DNA from: Maricaulis sp034670125
Lineage (GTDB): Bacteria; Pseudomonadota; Alphaproteobacteria; Caulobacterales; Maricaulaceae
NCBI RefSeq assembly: GCF_034670125.1
Contig: NZ_JAXMOC010000002.1
Span: forward strand, 248,001-312,000
Direction: 5' to 3'
DNA length: 64,000 bases
The notes below the pieces were generated by a model. It was not told the origin of the DNA. It did no database searches and saw nothing but the letters and a program-made list of their open reading frames with translations. The position numbers and the translations under genes are program-made. Positions 18,159-27,183 of this stretch are shown piece by piece. Within the stretch, counting starts at the first letter, position 1; every line of letters begins with the position of its first letter.

Positions 18159-19675
18159 GCGACTGGCTCATCCTCATTGAATTTCCCAATGATCTCGCCC
18201 AGCACGAGACCCCGCACAAGGTCCTGCGCATTCGCGACTATCTCGCCAATCCGGGCCTGTTTACCCAGCGGCGACCAAATATTCTCAACCTGGCCCGCTC
18301 CTATGGCTACCAGACCCAAGGCTATTATGCCTCGCTCCTGGCCGAAGCCCGGGGACACCGGATCGCGCCGAGTGCCCAGACGATGGTGGAGCTGTCGCGC
18401 AAGACGCTCTACGCACAGGCGCTGCCCGAACTGAATGCGGCACTGGCCCGTGCGCACTCTGACGGGGCGTCCTTGCCGGCCTCCATGACCGTCGCGTTCG
18501 GACGTGTCGATCAGACCGGGTTGGGCCGCTTCGGAAAACTGTTGTTTGACTGGTTCCGTGTCCCGGTGCTGGAAGTCACCCTGTCAAAGTCCGGCCTGAC
18601 CATTGACCGGATTCGCGCCCTGGCCCCCAATGCGTTGAAGGGCGAGGCGAGAGCCTTTTTTCTCGATGCGATGGCCCGTCACACCGAACGCGGTTGGGCG
18701 GACCGCAAGGAGAAGGCCCCGGCACGCTGGTCACTGGCTGTCCTGACGGATCCCGCCGAAGAGATGCCGCCATCGAAACCGTCCTCGCTGAAGCGACTGG
18801 CGACCGTGGCGGCCCGGATGGGGGTCGAAGTCACACCGATCGGACCGAATGACCTCGCCAGCCTGGCCGAGTACGACGCGCTGTTCATCCGGATGACGAC
18901 TGCCATCGACAATGTCAGCTACCGTTTTGCCCGCCGGGCCGAGCAAGAGGGCATGCCGGTCATCGACGACACCGCCTCGATGATCCGCTGCACCAACAAG
19001 GTGTTCCTCAAGGAATTGCTGGAACTCGGGGGCGTGCCGGCGCCGCGCACGGAAATCATCGATGAAACCCAGTCGCTGGATGGATTGATGGACCGGTTGG
19101 GCACTCCGGTGGTGCTCAAGGCCCCGGACGGTTCGTTTTCCCGTTCGGTGCACAAGGTGTCGACCGAAGCCGAGTTGCGTGATCGCGCCAGCCAGTTGTT
19201 CGACGATACGGCGCTGATCATCGCCCAGGAATATTTGCCCACCAGTTTCGACTGGCGCGTCGGTGTGCTCGATGGAGAGGCGCTGTTCGCCTGCCAATAC
19301 AAGATGGCGCGTGGGCACTGGCAGATCATCAAACATCTGGAAGGCGGCAAATCCCGAGAGGGCGGATTCGCCAGCTTCGATGTGTCCGAGGCGCCTGCCG
19401 CCGTGATCGAGACCGCGCTCGCTGCCGCCCGCCTGATCGGTCGCGGATTGTACGGCATCGACCTGAAAGAAACGCCTGACGGTGTCTACGTCATCGAGAT
19501 CAACGACAATCCGAATCTGGAAAGCGATGTCGAAGGCCTGGTCCTCAAGGACGGACTCTGGGAAGCCATCATCGGATGGTTTGCGCGCCGGCTTGAAGCG
19601 CGCATCAGTGCGCCGGCCACGCCAGCTGCGGTGAACGCAAGCCCAGCCGACAACCGGCGCGACGCGGTGGATTGA
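18155..19675 (+). CDS. RimK-like ATP-grasp ligase with N-terminal RLAN-type domain
   Basis: 506-aa ligase that should join a carboxylate to an amine using ATP through an acyl-phosphate. It starts with GTG at 18155, overlapping the previous stop (GTGA). Residues 1-190 resemble the RimK-like ATP-grasp N-terminal domain (LILIEFPNDL...RRPNILNLARSYGYQTQGYYASLLAEARG). Residues 200-480 are the RimK/glutathione-synthetase fold: DDTASMIRCTNKVFLKELLE, PVVLKAPDGSFSRSV (ATP lysine), IIAQEYLP, DWRVGVLDGE, and metal ligands in VIEINDNPNLESD. The C-terminal tail is low-complexity. Proteins with this N-terminal domain are known to sit beside GNAT fusions and are predicted to make or modify peptides. Substrates unknown. 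Confidence 0.9.
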   Translation: MSDWLILIEFPNDLAQHETPHKVLRIRDYLANPGLFTQRRPNILNLARSYGYQTQGYYASLLAEARGHRIAPSAQTMVELSRKTLYAQALPELNAALARAHSDGASLPASMTVAFGRVDQTGLGRFGKLLFDWFRVPVLEVTLSKSGLTIDRIRALAPNALKGEARAFFLDAMARHTERGWADRKEKAPARWSLAVLTDPAEEMPPSKPSSLKRLATVAARMGVEVTPIGPNDLASLAEYDALFIRMTTAIDNVSYRFARRAEQEGMPVIDDTASMIRCTNKVFLKELLELGGVPAPRTEIIDETQSLDGLMDRLGTPVVLKAPDGSFSRSVHKVSTEAELRDRASQLFDDTALIIAQEYLPTSFDWRVGVLDGEALFACQYKMARGHWQIIKHLEGGKSREGGFASFDVSEAPAAVIETALAAARLIGRGLYGIDLKETPDGVYVIEINDNPNLESDVEGLVLKDGLWEAIIGWFARRLEARISAPATPAAVNASPADNRRDAVD

Positions 19676-19804
19676 TCAGTTGGTCGAGTCCTGGACGGCC
19701 TCGCCAGCCCGTTCGATATCCTGACCAGCCCCGCGGATGGTGTTGCAAGCGGCGAGACTGGCGCCAACAAGGGCGATAACGGCGAATGAGACGAAACGTT
19801 TCAT
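19676..19804 (-). CDS. Entericidin-like small lipoprotein
   Basis: 42-aa protein starting at 19804 and stopping at 19676. The signal peptide MKRFVSFAVIALVGASLAAC has a lipobox (LAAC, Cys20), and the mature part NTIRGAGQDIERAGEAVQDS is the entericidin A/B signature. An AGAAAGG ribosome site lies about 7 nt upstream. Entericidins are tiny cell-envelope lipoproteins described as a toxin-antidote pair in enterobacteria; most alphaproteobacterial copies are single and of unknown role. It is directly convergent with the ATP-grasp gene, with no bases between the stop codons. A GCATGCCT/AGGCATGC inverted repeat (19833-19840 and 19860-19867) lies about 30 bp upstream and may be a regulatory site. Confidence 0.9.
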   Translation of the reverse strand: MKRFVSFAVIALVGASLAACNTIRGAGQDIERAGEAVQDSTN

Positions 19805-20166
19805 GGCTGTACCTTTCTTGCTTGGATCCCCAGCATGCCTCACCCGCAGCGTCGCAGCAAGGCATGCCGCCCGACCGCAACTCAGCTAACAGGCGTGCAA
19901 TGGGCGCTGTCAGACAAGACCGAACGGCTCTCCAAATTGGACCATCGCCCCGCACGCAGGCGGCCAATGGGTTCCGTTCGGCCACATTAATCGCACAAGG
20001 TCTCGCTCCCTTGCTGGTCCATCGGGGCGGCTCAACTCCAAGCCCCGATTATAGAACCAAAGCGTGACCACCCGCCAGGACGGTCGTGTCCACTTTTATT
20101 GGTAGAATCGGGATTAACGCGTGCCCGTCACCAATTATTCCCCAGCTGAAGCCCGAGCCCGATCAG
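19805..20166. other. Intergenic region, 362 bp
   Basis: Lies upstream of the entericidin-like gene and downstream of the TPR-protein gene (both on the minus strand). Apart from the inverted repeat GCATGCCT/AGGCATGC (19833-19867), no coding frame with a credible start, RNA or repeat was recognised. Confidence 0.6.
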
Positions 20167-22107
20167 TCACCAATCCTTGAACGGGTAGTCGTCTCCGCCA
20201 GGTGGCGGCCACGGAAAATCGGCTTCGTCGATTATCCGCGCGAAGTTTGGGGTCGCTTCCAGATCCCACATCGCGCCACACTGACAGGTGGCGGTTATCC
20301 GGATCAGATCAATATGTGACCGGGGCAAGGCATCCAATTGAGCCGCCATCCGGTTTGCCGCGTCGCGCTCCCCCAGGACCGCATGGAGCCTTAATTCAAA
20401 TGGGTTGATCCCGCCTTCGCTCGGCTCGCCCATCAGGGTGCGCGCTGCGATGGCCGCCTCACGGTCACCATCGCGGGCTTCGAAAAGGGCCGTATAGAAG
20501 CCGCGAACATAATCGGGCACCTGGAGGAAATTCATGGAAGCCTCAACGTCCTCACGGCGACCGGCCTGAAACAAGGCGTTGGCGGAACTCCACATCAAGT
20601 CGGTGTCGGTGGAGTCCAGCCGCAAGCCGGCAATGGCGGCATCGTGCGCGAGGTCGTAATGCCCCGCATCATAGGCAATACTGGTGAGGACCAGCCAGTT
20701 GATCCGATTGAGCGGGTCGCATTGCGTCATGCGTTGCGCATAGGGAACAAAGTCTTCCGACCGCCCGGACAACATTGTGAGCTCCTGAAGCCAGGCAGAG
20801 TAGGGGCAACCCGTTGTCCGGCTGGCCTGTTCAATGATCGCCCGGGCACCGACCCAGCTATCATTCATGAACAGACGGTCTACATCGATCATGGCGCGAC
20901 GATTGGGATCCCTTGTCGAGTTTTTCGCCAGGTCCAGCAATCGGTTATAATTGTCACGCGCCGTTGCAAGCGTGATTAGCGAGTCTTCCGTATTCTCTCT
21001 TTGGGCCTGTCCCATCTGATGGGCGTAATAATCAGCGTGTAGCTGGTGGGCAGCCGAGAATTCGGGGGCCAGGCGCGAGACTTCCTCGAAAAGTGGCAGC
21101 GCAGGCTCGAGGGCTTCAAGCGTGTTTGCCCGGTAGTGGTGTGCGCTGATACTGATCTCGACGGCGCGCTGGTACAGGATATAGGCCTCGACATCCTGCA
21201 CCCCGAACTCAAGCATGCGGGCGCGCTGGTCCTCGTCGAGCACGATGTCCAACACGTCGGTGATGTTTTGCGCGATATCATCCTGGATCGCGAAAACATT
21301 CTCCATGGTTCGGTCATAGGTCTGGGACCACAGGTGGATATCGTCGGCAGCGCGGATGATCTGGGCGGTCACGCGGACCCGGTCACCGGATCGACGCACC
21401 GACCCTTCGACGATGTGGGCGACACCCAGCTGCGCCGCGATCTCCGGTGCGGACGGGATATCGTCGCCTCGATACTGGAAGGCCGATGTTCGGGAGGTCA
21501 CCAGCAGATCTGGAACGGCGGCGAGGTAATTGAGGATTTCCTCGGAAAGCCCATCAGCGAAGTAGCGGTCCTCCGGGTCAGACGACATGGCCATGAAAGG
21601 CAGGACGGCAACCGAGAGGGGCGGCGGTCCCTCCGCGGCGACATTGCCCGCAATTGCGCCTGCGACCAGGTTGTCTTCGTCGGCTGAGACTGTGGCCGGC
21701 ACACTTTGCGGCTCCGCAAGTCCCGCAATTTGCTCCGATCTTGCCTCCTGCGGCGTGTCCCGCGGCCACAACCAACTGGTCAACACCAGTACTGCCACCA
21801 GGCCCAATCCGGCCAGAATGGCGATGTCGAGCGTTGTGCCGGTCGCCCGGCTCAGGGACTTGTCCGGATCAACCTGCTCGGTTGGCTTCAGGCCTGCCGG
21901 GGTGAGTTCGAACGCCCAGGCGATGAAGACGGCCACCGGCAAGCCGGCCAGCAACAGGATCAGCGCCAGGCTGTCCGCCCAGCTCGGCAGTCCGGCAGCG
22001 TCGGAGATCACGGTAATGACCTGCATGACAAGCCAGCCAACGACCAGATAGGCGGCCGCGACCCGGAACACGTTACGGCGACGAAGCTCGCTCAGGAGTT
22101 GATGCAT
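20167..22107 (-). CDS. Membrane-anchored FlgO/TolB-like domain and TPR protein
   Basis: 646-aa protein from the ATG at 22107, which opens MHQLLSELRRRNVFRVAAAYLVVGW, a start common to a large family often labelled adenylate cyclase or CadC-like. Hydrophobic segments occur near residues 15-35, 45-65 and 95-115. Residues about 160-290 form a FlgO/TolB-N-like domain (LSVAVLPFMAMSSDPEDRYF, DGLSEEILNYLAAV, VAHIVEGSVRRSGDRVRV, HLWSQTYDRTMENVFAIQDDIA). The rest is helical repeat sequence of the TPR kind. No cyclase catalytic motif and no DNA-binding domain are present. An upstream in-frame ATG at 22152 would add 15 residues without gain. Function unknown; it probably scaffolds envelope proteins. Confidence 0.8.
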   Translation of the reverse strand: MHQLLSELRRRNVFRVAAAYLVVGWLVMQVITVISDAAGLPSWADSLALILLLAGLPVAVFIAWAFELTPAGLKPTEQVDPDKSLSRATGTTLDIAILAGLGLVAVLVLTSWLWPRDTPQEARSEQIAGLAEPQSVPATVSADEDNLVAGAIAGNVAAEGPPPLSVAVLPFMAMSSDPEDRYFADGLSEEILNYLAAVPDLLVTSRTSAFQYRGDDIPSAPEIAAQLGVAHIVEGSVRRSGDRVRVTAQIIRAADDIHLWSQTYDRTMENVFAIQDDIAQNITDVLDIVLDEDQRARMLEFGVQDVEAYILYQRAVEISISAHHYRANTLEALEPALPLFEEVSRLAPEFSAAHQLHADYYAHQMGQAQRENTEDSLITLATARDNYNRLLDLAKNSTRDPNRRAMIDVDRLFMNDSWVGARAIIEQASRTTGCPYSAWLQELTMLSGRSEDFVPYAQRMTQCDPLNRINWLVLTSIAYDAGHYDLAHDAAIAGLRLDSTDTDLMWSSANALFQAGRREDVEASMNFLQVPDYVRGFYTALFEARDGDREAAIAARTLMGEPSEGGINPFELRLHAVLGERDAANRMAAQLDALPRSHIDLIRITATCQCGAMWDLEATPNFARIIDEADFPWPPPGGDDYPFKDW

Positions 22108-22221
22108 TCTGGATGTATTCCCCCTGGCTGGAGGCCTAGCACAGGTGTGCACGGTCTACGAGCAGTTTGGCAAAGACCTGCCGGGAATACACTGCCGGGG
22201 AAGCACTTTCGGGGGAGACAC

Positions 22222-22309
22222 TGGCGGAGGGGGAGGGATTCGAACCCCCGGAACCTCGCGGTTCAACGGTTTTCAAGACCGCCGCAATCGACCACTCTGC
22301 CACCCCTCC
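22222..22309 (-). tRNA. tRNA-Ser (anticodon UGA)
   Basis: On the minus strand the sequence begins GGAGGGGTGGCAGAGTGG and ends with the T-arm GGTTCGAATCCC, acceptor CCCCTCC, G and an encoded CCA. The acceptor stem pairs GGAGGGG with CCCCTCC. The anticodon loop CTTGAAA gives anticodon UGA. A long variable arm is present, as expected for serine tRNA. Length with CCA is 88 nt. Confidence 0.97.
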
Positions 22310-22431
22310 GGTCGCTCCAATTAGACGGCTTGGCCGGTGATGCGCAACTCACCAGATGCAGCTTACGCTCCTTTCACCATTGCGGGGTAGACTTTGGATT
22401 GACCGGTTTTCGGCAATGGAGTGCTGCGGGC

Positions 22432-23445
22432 ATGCTCATCTGGCGGTTATTCACCCTCGTGGCGGCGATCAGTCTCGTCGCGGCCTGCTCGTCCTCACCG
22501 AGCCATCTGCGGTCGTATTCCGATGGCCGGTCCGGTGGCTCCGGCTCGGGATGGTCCGCGTCAGCGGGCGGCGGAACGCGGGCGTCGGGTTCCACTGACC
22601 CATCCGGCCTGATTGCGGCCTCCAGCGCCCATCAAAAGATCGGCCGCGCCTACACGGTGGCGGGACGGACCTATCGGCCGCGGCGCGATGACCGCTATGA
22701 CGAAACCGGGATTGCCTCCTGGTACGGTCCCAATTTTCACGGACGTCCGACCGCCAATGGCGAGAGGTTCGACCAGCACGCCATGACGGCGGCGCACACG
22801 ACGCTGCCAATTCCCTCGATCGTGGAAGTCACAAATCTGGAAAACGGTCGCTCGGTGATCGTTCGCCTGAATGATCGCGGCCCGTTCGTTGAGGACCGTC
22901 TGATCGATCTCAGCCGCGCGGCGGCGACCGAGCTCGACTATATCGGCAGCGGCCTGGCCCGGGTGCGGGTGCGTTACCTCGGGCCGGCCCATGAAGATGG
23001 TGCTCCGCCCAATCGGGTCTACCATGCCAATGCCGACCCGGCGCCGGCGCAGCGGCCGGCCCCTGTGCAGGTGGCGGAAGCCGCGCCTGCCCATGTCGCT
23101 CCGGTGGCGGCACCGCCGGCCTTGCACTCGCAATCGGCCCCGGAACCGCTTACGCGACCCGCCGGGTCGATGTCGGGGAACACCGTCGGGTCATCCCTTG
23201 CGGTGCCCGTAACCGGTCAGTATTCGCTCCAGCTTGGCGCATTTTCCGACCCGGCCAATGCGGAAGCCTTCGTGCGCCGCCTCGACGGTGCCGGGGACAT
23301 CTGGATCGAGCCTGGCCAGTCCGGGGGCGGGCCGGTCTGGCGTGTCTTTTTCGGCCGCTGGACCGATCGGACCGCGGCGCAGGCGGCGCGCGTCTCGCTG
23401 AGCGATCATGGCATCCATGACTCGCGGATCGTGGCCACTCGCTGA
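22432..23445 (+). CDS. rlpA: RlpA-family septal lytic transglycosylase lipoprotein with SPOR domain
   Basis: 337-aa lipoprotein that cleaves naked glycan strands at the septum in species where tested. The ATG at 22432 starts a lipoprotein signal (MLIWRLFTLVAAISLVAAC, Cys19) and a Ser/Gly-rich linker. The double-psi beta-barrel domain covers about residues 95-185, with GIASWYGPNFHGRPTANGE and catalytic-type Glu, Asp and His residues through VIVRLNDRGPF. A Pro/Ala-rich linker precedes the C-terminal SPOR domain (YSLQLGAFSDPANAEAFVRRL ... WRVFFGRWTDRTAAQAARVSL), which binds denuded septal peptidoglycan. It is followed 121 bp later by a D,D-carboxypeptidase, a common alphaproteobacterial pairing. 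Confidence 0.93.
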   Translation: MLIWRLFTLVAAISLVAACSSSPSHLRSYSDGRSGGSGSGWSASAGGGTRASGSTDPSGLIAASSAHQKIGRAYTVAGRTYRPRRDDRYDETGIASWYGPNFHGRPTANGERFDQHAMTAAHTTLPIPSIVEVTNLENGRSVIVRLNDRGPFVEDRLIDLSRAAATELDYIGSGLARVRVRYLGPAHEDGAPPNRVYHANADPAPAQRPAPVQVAEAAPAHVAPVAAPPALHSQSAPEPLTRPAGSMSGNTVGSSLAVPVTGQYSLQLGAFSDPANAEAFVRRLDGAGDIWIEPGQSGGGPVWRVFFGRWTDRTAAQAARVSLSDHGIHDSRIVATR

Positions 23446-23566
23446 CCGGTGCGCTGTCGCGCCCTGCCGTGATCGTGCCCGCGGCGCTGGACGCCATCGT
23501 CTTGCCGCGCTTCAATGCTGATCTCGCCTCGAAGCAGTACCGATTCCGGCCAGGGAGCGTATCGAC

Positions 23567-24712
23567 GTGCGCGTATATTCAGCAATTGCCCTCATTCTTT
23601 CATGCCTGATCTGTGCGCCCGCTCTGGCGCAAACCACCTATCAGACCGATGCCAGCCATGCGGTCATCCTTGACGCCGAGACCGGTGAAGTCCTGTTCGC
23701 CCGCAATGCTGACGAGCCGATGCCGCCCGCCTCGATGAGCAAGATGATGACCGTGCTCATGTTGATCGAGGCCATCGAGGCCGGCTCGCTGTCGCTCGAT
23801 GACGAGCTGCCGGTGTCCGAATATGCCTGGCGCACGGGCGGTGCGGCGTCCGGCTCGTCGACCATGTTCCTCGAGGTCAATTCGCGGGCCCGCGTCGATG
23901 ATCTGCTGCGCGGGATCGTGATCCAGTCAGGCAATGACGCTTGTATCGTCGTGGCGGAGGCGATTGGCGGCAGTGAGGCGGCCTTCGCCGACATGATGAC
24001 TGATCGCGCCCGGGAACTCGGACTGACCAGCGCCCGCTTCGCCAATGCCACCGGCTGGCCGCACCCCGATCATCGCATCAGCGCCCTGGACCTGGCGCGC
24101 CTGGCGCGGATCCTGATCGAGGATCATCCCGACTATTACGGCATCTGGGCCGAGCGCGAATTCACCTATAACGGCATCCGCCAATACAACCGCAACCCGC
24201 TGCTTGGCGTGTTCAGTGGCGCCGATGGCCTCAAGACCGGTCATACCGAAGAGAGTGGTTACGGGCTGGTCGGCTCGGCCGAGCGCGATGGCGAGCGCCG
24301 GATCATTGTGTTCAACGGCATGGAGTCCAATGCCGACCGAGCCAGCGAGGCGGAGCGGATGATGCGCTCTGCGCTGAGCGACTACAGCCTTTACCGCCTG
24401 TTTGAGGCCGGCGATTCGGTTGACCATCGCGCCGAGGTTTTCATGGGCGAGAACGAAACGGTAGCCCTGCGCGTTGCGTCGGATGTCACGGCCGGTCTGC
24501 ACCGCCGGGCCCGCCGCGACCTGACCGTCACCGTCAGCTATGACGGCCCCTTGGTCGCGCCGATCGAGGAGGGCGAGATTGTCGGCAGTCTGATTGTCGA
24601 AGCGCCCGATTATGAAGCCCGGTCCTTCGATCTGGTCGCCGCGGAATCGGTTGCCGAAAAGGGTCTGATGGGCCGGATCGGCGCGGCGCTCGCCCACATG
24701 CTGAGGGGTTGA
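23567..24712 (+). CDS. dacC: D-alanyl-D-alanine carboxypeptidase (PBP5/6-like)
   Basis: 381-aa periplasmic penicillin-binding protein that trims the terminal D-alanine from peptidoglycan pentapeptides. It starts with GTG at 23567 after AGGGAG and opens with a signal peptide ending PALAQ. Active-site motifs are SMSK (Ser56, Lys59), SGN in IQSGNDAC, and KTG in GLKTGHTEESGYGL. The C-terminal beta-rich PBP5 domain follows, and the end, GLMGRIGAALAHML, looks like the amphipathic membrane anchor. Gene symbol is by family; dacA or dacF would be equally fair. It leads an operon with tmk, 4 bp downstream. Confidence 0.93.
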   Translation: MRVYSAIALILSCLICAPALAQTTYQTDASHAVILDAETGEVLFARNADEPMPPASMSKMMTVLMLIEAIEAGSLSLDDELPVSEYAWRTGGAASGSSTMFLEVNSRARVDDLLRGIVIQSGNDACIVVAEAIGGSEAAFADMMTDRARELGLTSARFANATGWPHPDHRISALDLARLARILIEDHPDYYGIWAEREFTYNGIRQYNRNPLLGVFSGADGLKTGHTEESGYGLVGSAERDGERRIIVFNGMESNADRASEAERMMRSALSDYSLYRLFEAGDSVDHRAEVFMGENETVALRVASDVTAGLHRRARRDLTVTVSYDGPLVAPIEEGEIVGSLIVEAPDYEARSFDLVAAESVAEKGLMGRIGAALAHMLRG

Positions 24713-24716
24713 GCGG

Positions 24717-25352
24717 ATGGCGAACGGCAAGTTCATTACGCTGGAAGGCGGCGAGGGGGTTGGCAAGACCACATTGGTCCAGGGCCTGACCCACGAACTC
24801 GCCGACCGCAATATTGATGTTGTCGTCACCCGCGAACCTGGCGGGACACCCGGCGCGGAATTGCTGCGCGACCTGCTGTTGAACGGCGAAGTGGAACGCT
24901 GGTCTGCGCGAACAGAAGCCTTGTTGATGTATGCAGCCCGCGTCGATCACGTGGAGCGTTGCATCAAGCCCGCCCTGGCCCGCGGCGCGTGGGTGTTATG
25001 TGACCGGTTTGCCGATTCCACACGCGCCTATCAAGGCGTCGCCGGCGGTTTGAGTGGTCCCGAACTGGCGAAACTTGAAAGCTTCGCGCTGGGCGAGTTC
25101 CGGGCGGACATGACGCTCATTGTCGATCTTGATCCAGTGACCGGGCGTCAAAGGACAATCAAGCGCGGCGAGAAGATCACGCGTTTCGAGAAATTCGATA
25201 TTGACTACCACAAGCGATTGCGGCGGGCCTTTCTGGAAATCGCGATCGAAGAGCCGGAGCGTTGCGTCATCCTCGATGGGTCGCAGTCGCAAGAGCAAGT
25301 GCTGCGTGCCGCAATTGAGGCCGTCGATGATCGCCTGACCAGTGCCGCATGA
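24717..25352 (+). CDS. tmk: Thymidylate kinase
   Basis: 211-aa cytoplasmic kinase that phosphorylates dTMP to dTDP. The P-loop is EGGEGVGKTTL near residue 10-20; REPGGTPGAELLRDLLL and the DRFADSTRAYQGVAGGL motif (substrate and catalytic Arg) are classic. The LID region is RTIKRGEKITRFEK. The stop overlaps the holB start as ATGA, so the two are translationally coupled, as in many bacteria. Confidence 0.97.
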   Translation: MANGKFITLEGGEGVGKTTLVQGLTHELADRNIDVVVTREPGGTPGAELLRDLLLNGEVERWSARTEALLMYAARVDHVERCIKPALARGAWVLCDRFADSTRAYQGVAGGLSGPELAKLESFALGEFRADMTLIVDLDPVTGRQRTIKRGEKITRFEKFDIDYHKRLRRAFLEIAIEEPERCVILDGSQSQEQVLRAAIEAVDDRLTSAA

Positions 25353-26398
25353 GCACCGATCCGGATATCGGCTCCGATGTTCAACCGGGCTGCCTGCCGC
25401 CGCGTGAGCGCTACGACCTGTTTGGACATGACGCCGCTGAAACTGCCTTCGCATCAGCCTGGGACACGGGCCGTCTGCACCACGCCTGGATGATTACCGG
25501 CCCGCGAGGCGTCGGCAAGGCGACCTTCGCCTGGCGGGCGGCGCGCCGGGTGCTGGGCGCCCGGCCAATGCCGGAAGCGGGGCCTCTGGGGACTTCATCC
25601 CAGGACCCGGTTTGCAAGGTCATCGAAGCCCAGGCCACACCAGACCTGCTGCTGCTGCGGCGCCCCTGGAACGACAAGCGCAAACGCTGGCGCGCCGAGA
25701 TCACGGTCGATGAAGCCCGCCGGGCGCCGCATTTCTTCGAAATGAGTTCGGGCGGCGGCGGTTGGCGTGTGTGCATCGTCGATTGCGCCGACGACATGAA
25801 CAACAATGCTGCCAACGCTCTCCTCAAGACGCTCGAGGAGCCGCCCAAGCAGGGCGTGCTGTTTCTTGTCACGCACACGCCGGGTCGCCTGCCGGCTACA
25901 ATCCGGTCCCGCTGCCGGCGTCTGGCCTTGCGCGCGCCGGACGTCGAGGCCACGGCTGGATGGCTTGAACAGACCGGTGGTGCGCCGGATGCCGGATCGG
26001 CGATGGCTGCGGCGCGACTGGCGGCCGGTGCACCGGGACGGGCGCTGGCATTCATCGCGGGCGGCGGCGTTGACCTTGCTGCGGACGTCAATCTGCTGGT
26101 GGACCGGGGCGCATCGGCCAGCGACGCGGATATCCGCAAGCTGGCAGACCGGTTGGGCCGGAAGGGCCAGGAGGAAATGCTGGACCTTTTTTATGAAGTC
26201 CTGGGCAATGCCATTCGCCTTCAGGCGCGCGACCGCGCCGCGGCGGGTCAGGACAGCACCGCCTGGCTTGACTGCTGGCGCAGCATCAATGCGCTTGTCC
26301 GTGATGCCAACGAACTCTACCTCGATCCCAGGCAGTCAATCTTGAGCGCGCTCGGGCAGGTCCGGGATGTGGCTCGCAAGGAAAAGGCCGCAGCCTGA
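25349..26398 (+). CDS. holB: DNA polymerase III subunit delta'
   Basis: 349-aa clamp-loader subunit of the replicative polymerase. The opening RYDLFGHDAAETAFASAWDTGRLHHAWMITGPRGVGKATFAWRAAR carries a Walker A-like P-loop. NNNAANALLKTLEEPPKQGVLFLVTH and TIRSRCRRLALR are the conserved AAA+ sensor and arginine region. The usual delta' zinc-finger cysteines are not obvious, as in many alphaproteobacterial copies. Tightly placed between tmk (4-bp overlap) and tatD (2-bp gap). Confidence 0.95.
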   Translation: MSTDPDIGSDVQPGCLPPRERYDLFGHDAAETAFASAWDTGRLHHAWMITGPRGVGKATFAWRAARRVLGARPMPEAGPLGTSSQDPVCKVIEAQATPDLLLLRRPWNDKRKRWRAEITVDEARRAPHFFEMSSGGGGWRVCIVDCADDMNNNAANALLKTLEEPPKQGVLFLVTHTPGRLPATIRSRCRRLALRAPDVEATAGWLEQTGGAPDAGSAMAAARLAAGAPGRALAFIAGGGVDLAADVNLLVDRGASASDADIRKLADRLGRKGQEEMLDLFYEVLGNAIRLQARDRAAAGQDSTAWLDCWRSINALVRDANELYLDPRQSILSALGQVRDVARKEKAAA

Positions 26399-26400
26399 CC

Positions 26401-27183
26401 ATGTTCGTCGACAGTCACGTCAATCTGCATGGCGAGCAATTCGCCGATGATCTCGATCTGGTCATTGACAGGGCGCGCGCCGCCGGTGTTGGCAGGATGA
26501 TCACAATTTGCTGCCAGCTAGCTGATTTCCCGGCTGTTTCAGCGATCGCCGAGCGCCATGACGATATCTGGTGCACGATTGGCGCCCATCCGCATCATGC
26601 CAAGGACAGGCCGGACATCACCGCCGACGAGCTGATCGAGATCGCGCAGCATCCCAAAGTCGTGGGCATCGGCGAGACGGGATTGGATTTTCATTACGGG
26701 TACTCGCCGAAAGATGAGCAATTCCGGTCACTTCTGGCGCATGTTGATGCCGCCAGGCGCACTGACTTGCCGCTGATCCTGCACACGCGGGAGGCCGATG
26801 ACGCCATGGCCGACCTGCTCGAAGCGGAAATGGGGAAGGGGGCTTTTCGTCCGCTTCTGCATTGCTATACGGGCGGTGCCGGTCTGGCCCGTCGGGCGTC
26901 GAAGCTGGGAGCCTACTTCGCAGCCTCCGGGATCATCACCTTCAAGAAGGCGGACGATGTCCGCGCGGTGTTCCGCGATGAGGTGGCGGATGACCGCGTG
27001 ATCGTGGAGACCGATTGTCCATATCTGGCGCCGGTACCGCATCGCGGCCGTCGGTGTGAGCCGTCCTTCCTGCCGGACGTCGCGCACGGGCTCGCCGAGG
27101 TGAAGGGCTGGAGCGACGAAATGTGTGCCGAGATCACAACGCGGAACTTCTTCCGTCTGTTTGACAAGGTCGACCGACCGTGA
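26401..27183 (+). CDS. tatD: TatD-family metal-dependent DNase, HxN variant
   Basis: 260-aa TIM-barrel hydrolase of the TatD/YcfH group (3'-5' exonuclease or phosphodiesterase in tested members). Metal-site motifs are GIGETGLDFHYGYSP (Glu), LPLILHTREADDAM (His), LHCYTGG (His) and VETDCPYLAPVPHRGRRCEP (Asp). The first motif reads DSHVNLH: the usual HxH metal pair is His6-Val-Asn8, so one canonical His is Asn. I believe this variant is frequent in alphaproteobacterial TatD proteins, so it is probably a lineage form rather than a dead enzyme. The gene follows holB and overlaps the next gene by 4 bp. Confidence 0.92.
   Translation: MFVDSHVNLHGEQFADDLDLVIDRARAAGVGRMITICCQLADFPAVSAIAERHDDIWCTIGAHPHHAKDRPDITADELIEIAQHPKVVGIGETGLDFHYGYSPKDEQFRSLLAHVDAARRTDLPLILHTREADDAMADLLEAEMGKGAFRPLLHCYTGGAGLARRASKLGAYFAASGIITFKKADDVRAVFRDEVADDRVIVETDCPYLAPVPHRGRRCEPSFLPDVAHGLAEVKGWSDEMCAEITTRNFFRLFDKVDRP

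Noticed and set aside
20167..22107. Annotation of the TPR protein as an adenylate cyclase
   Set aside because: No cyclase catalytic motif is present; only the FlgO/TolB-like domain and helical repeats that often carry that label.
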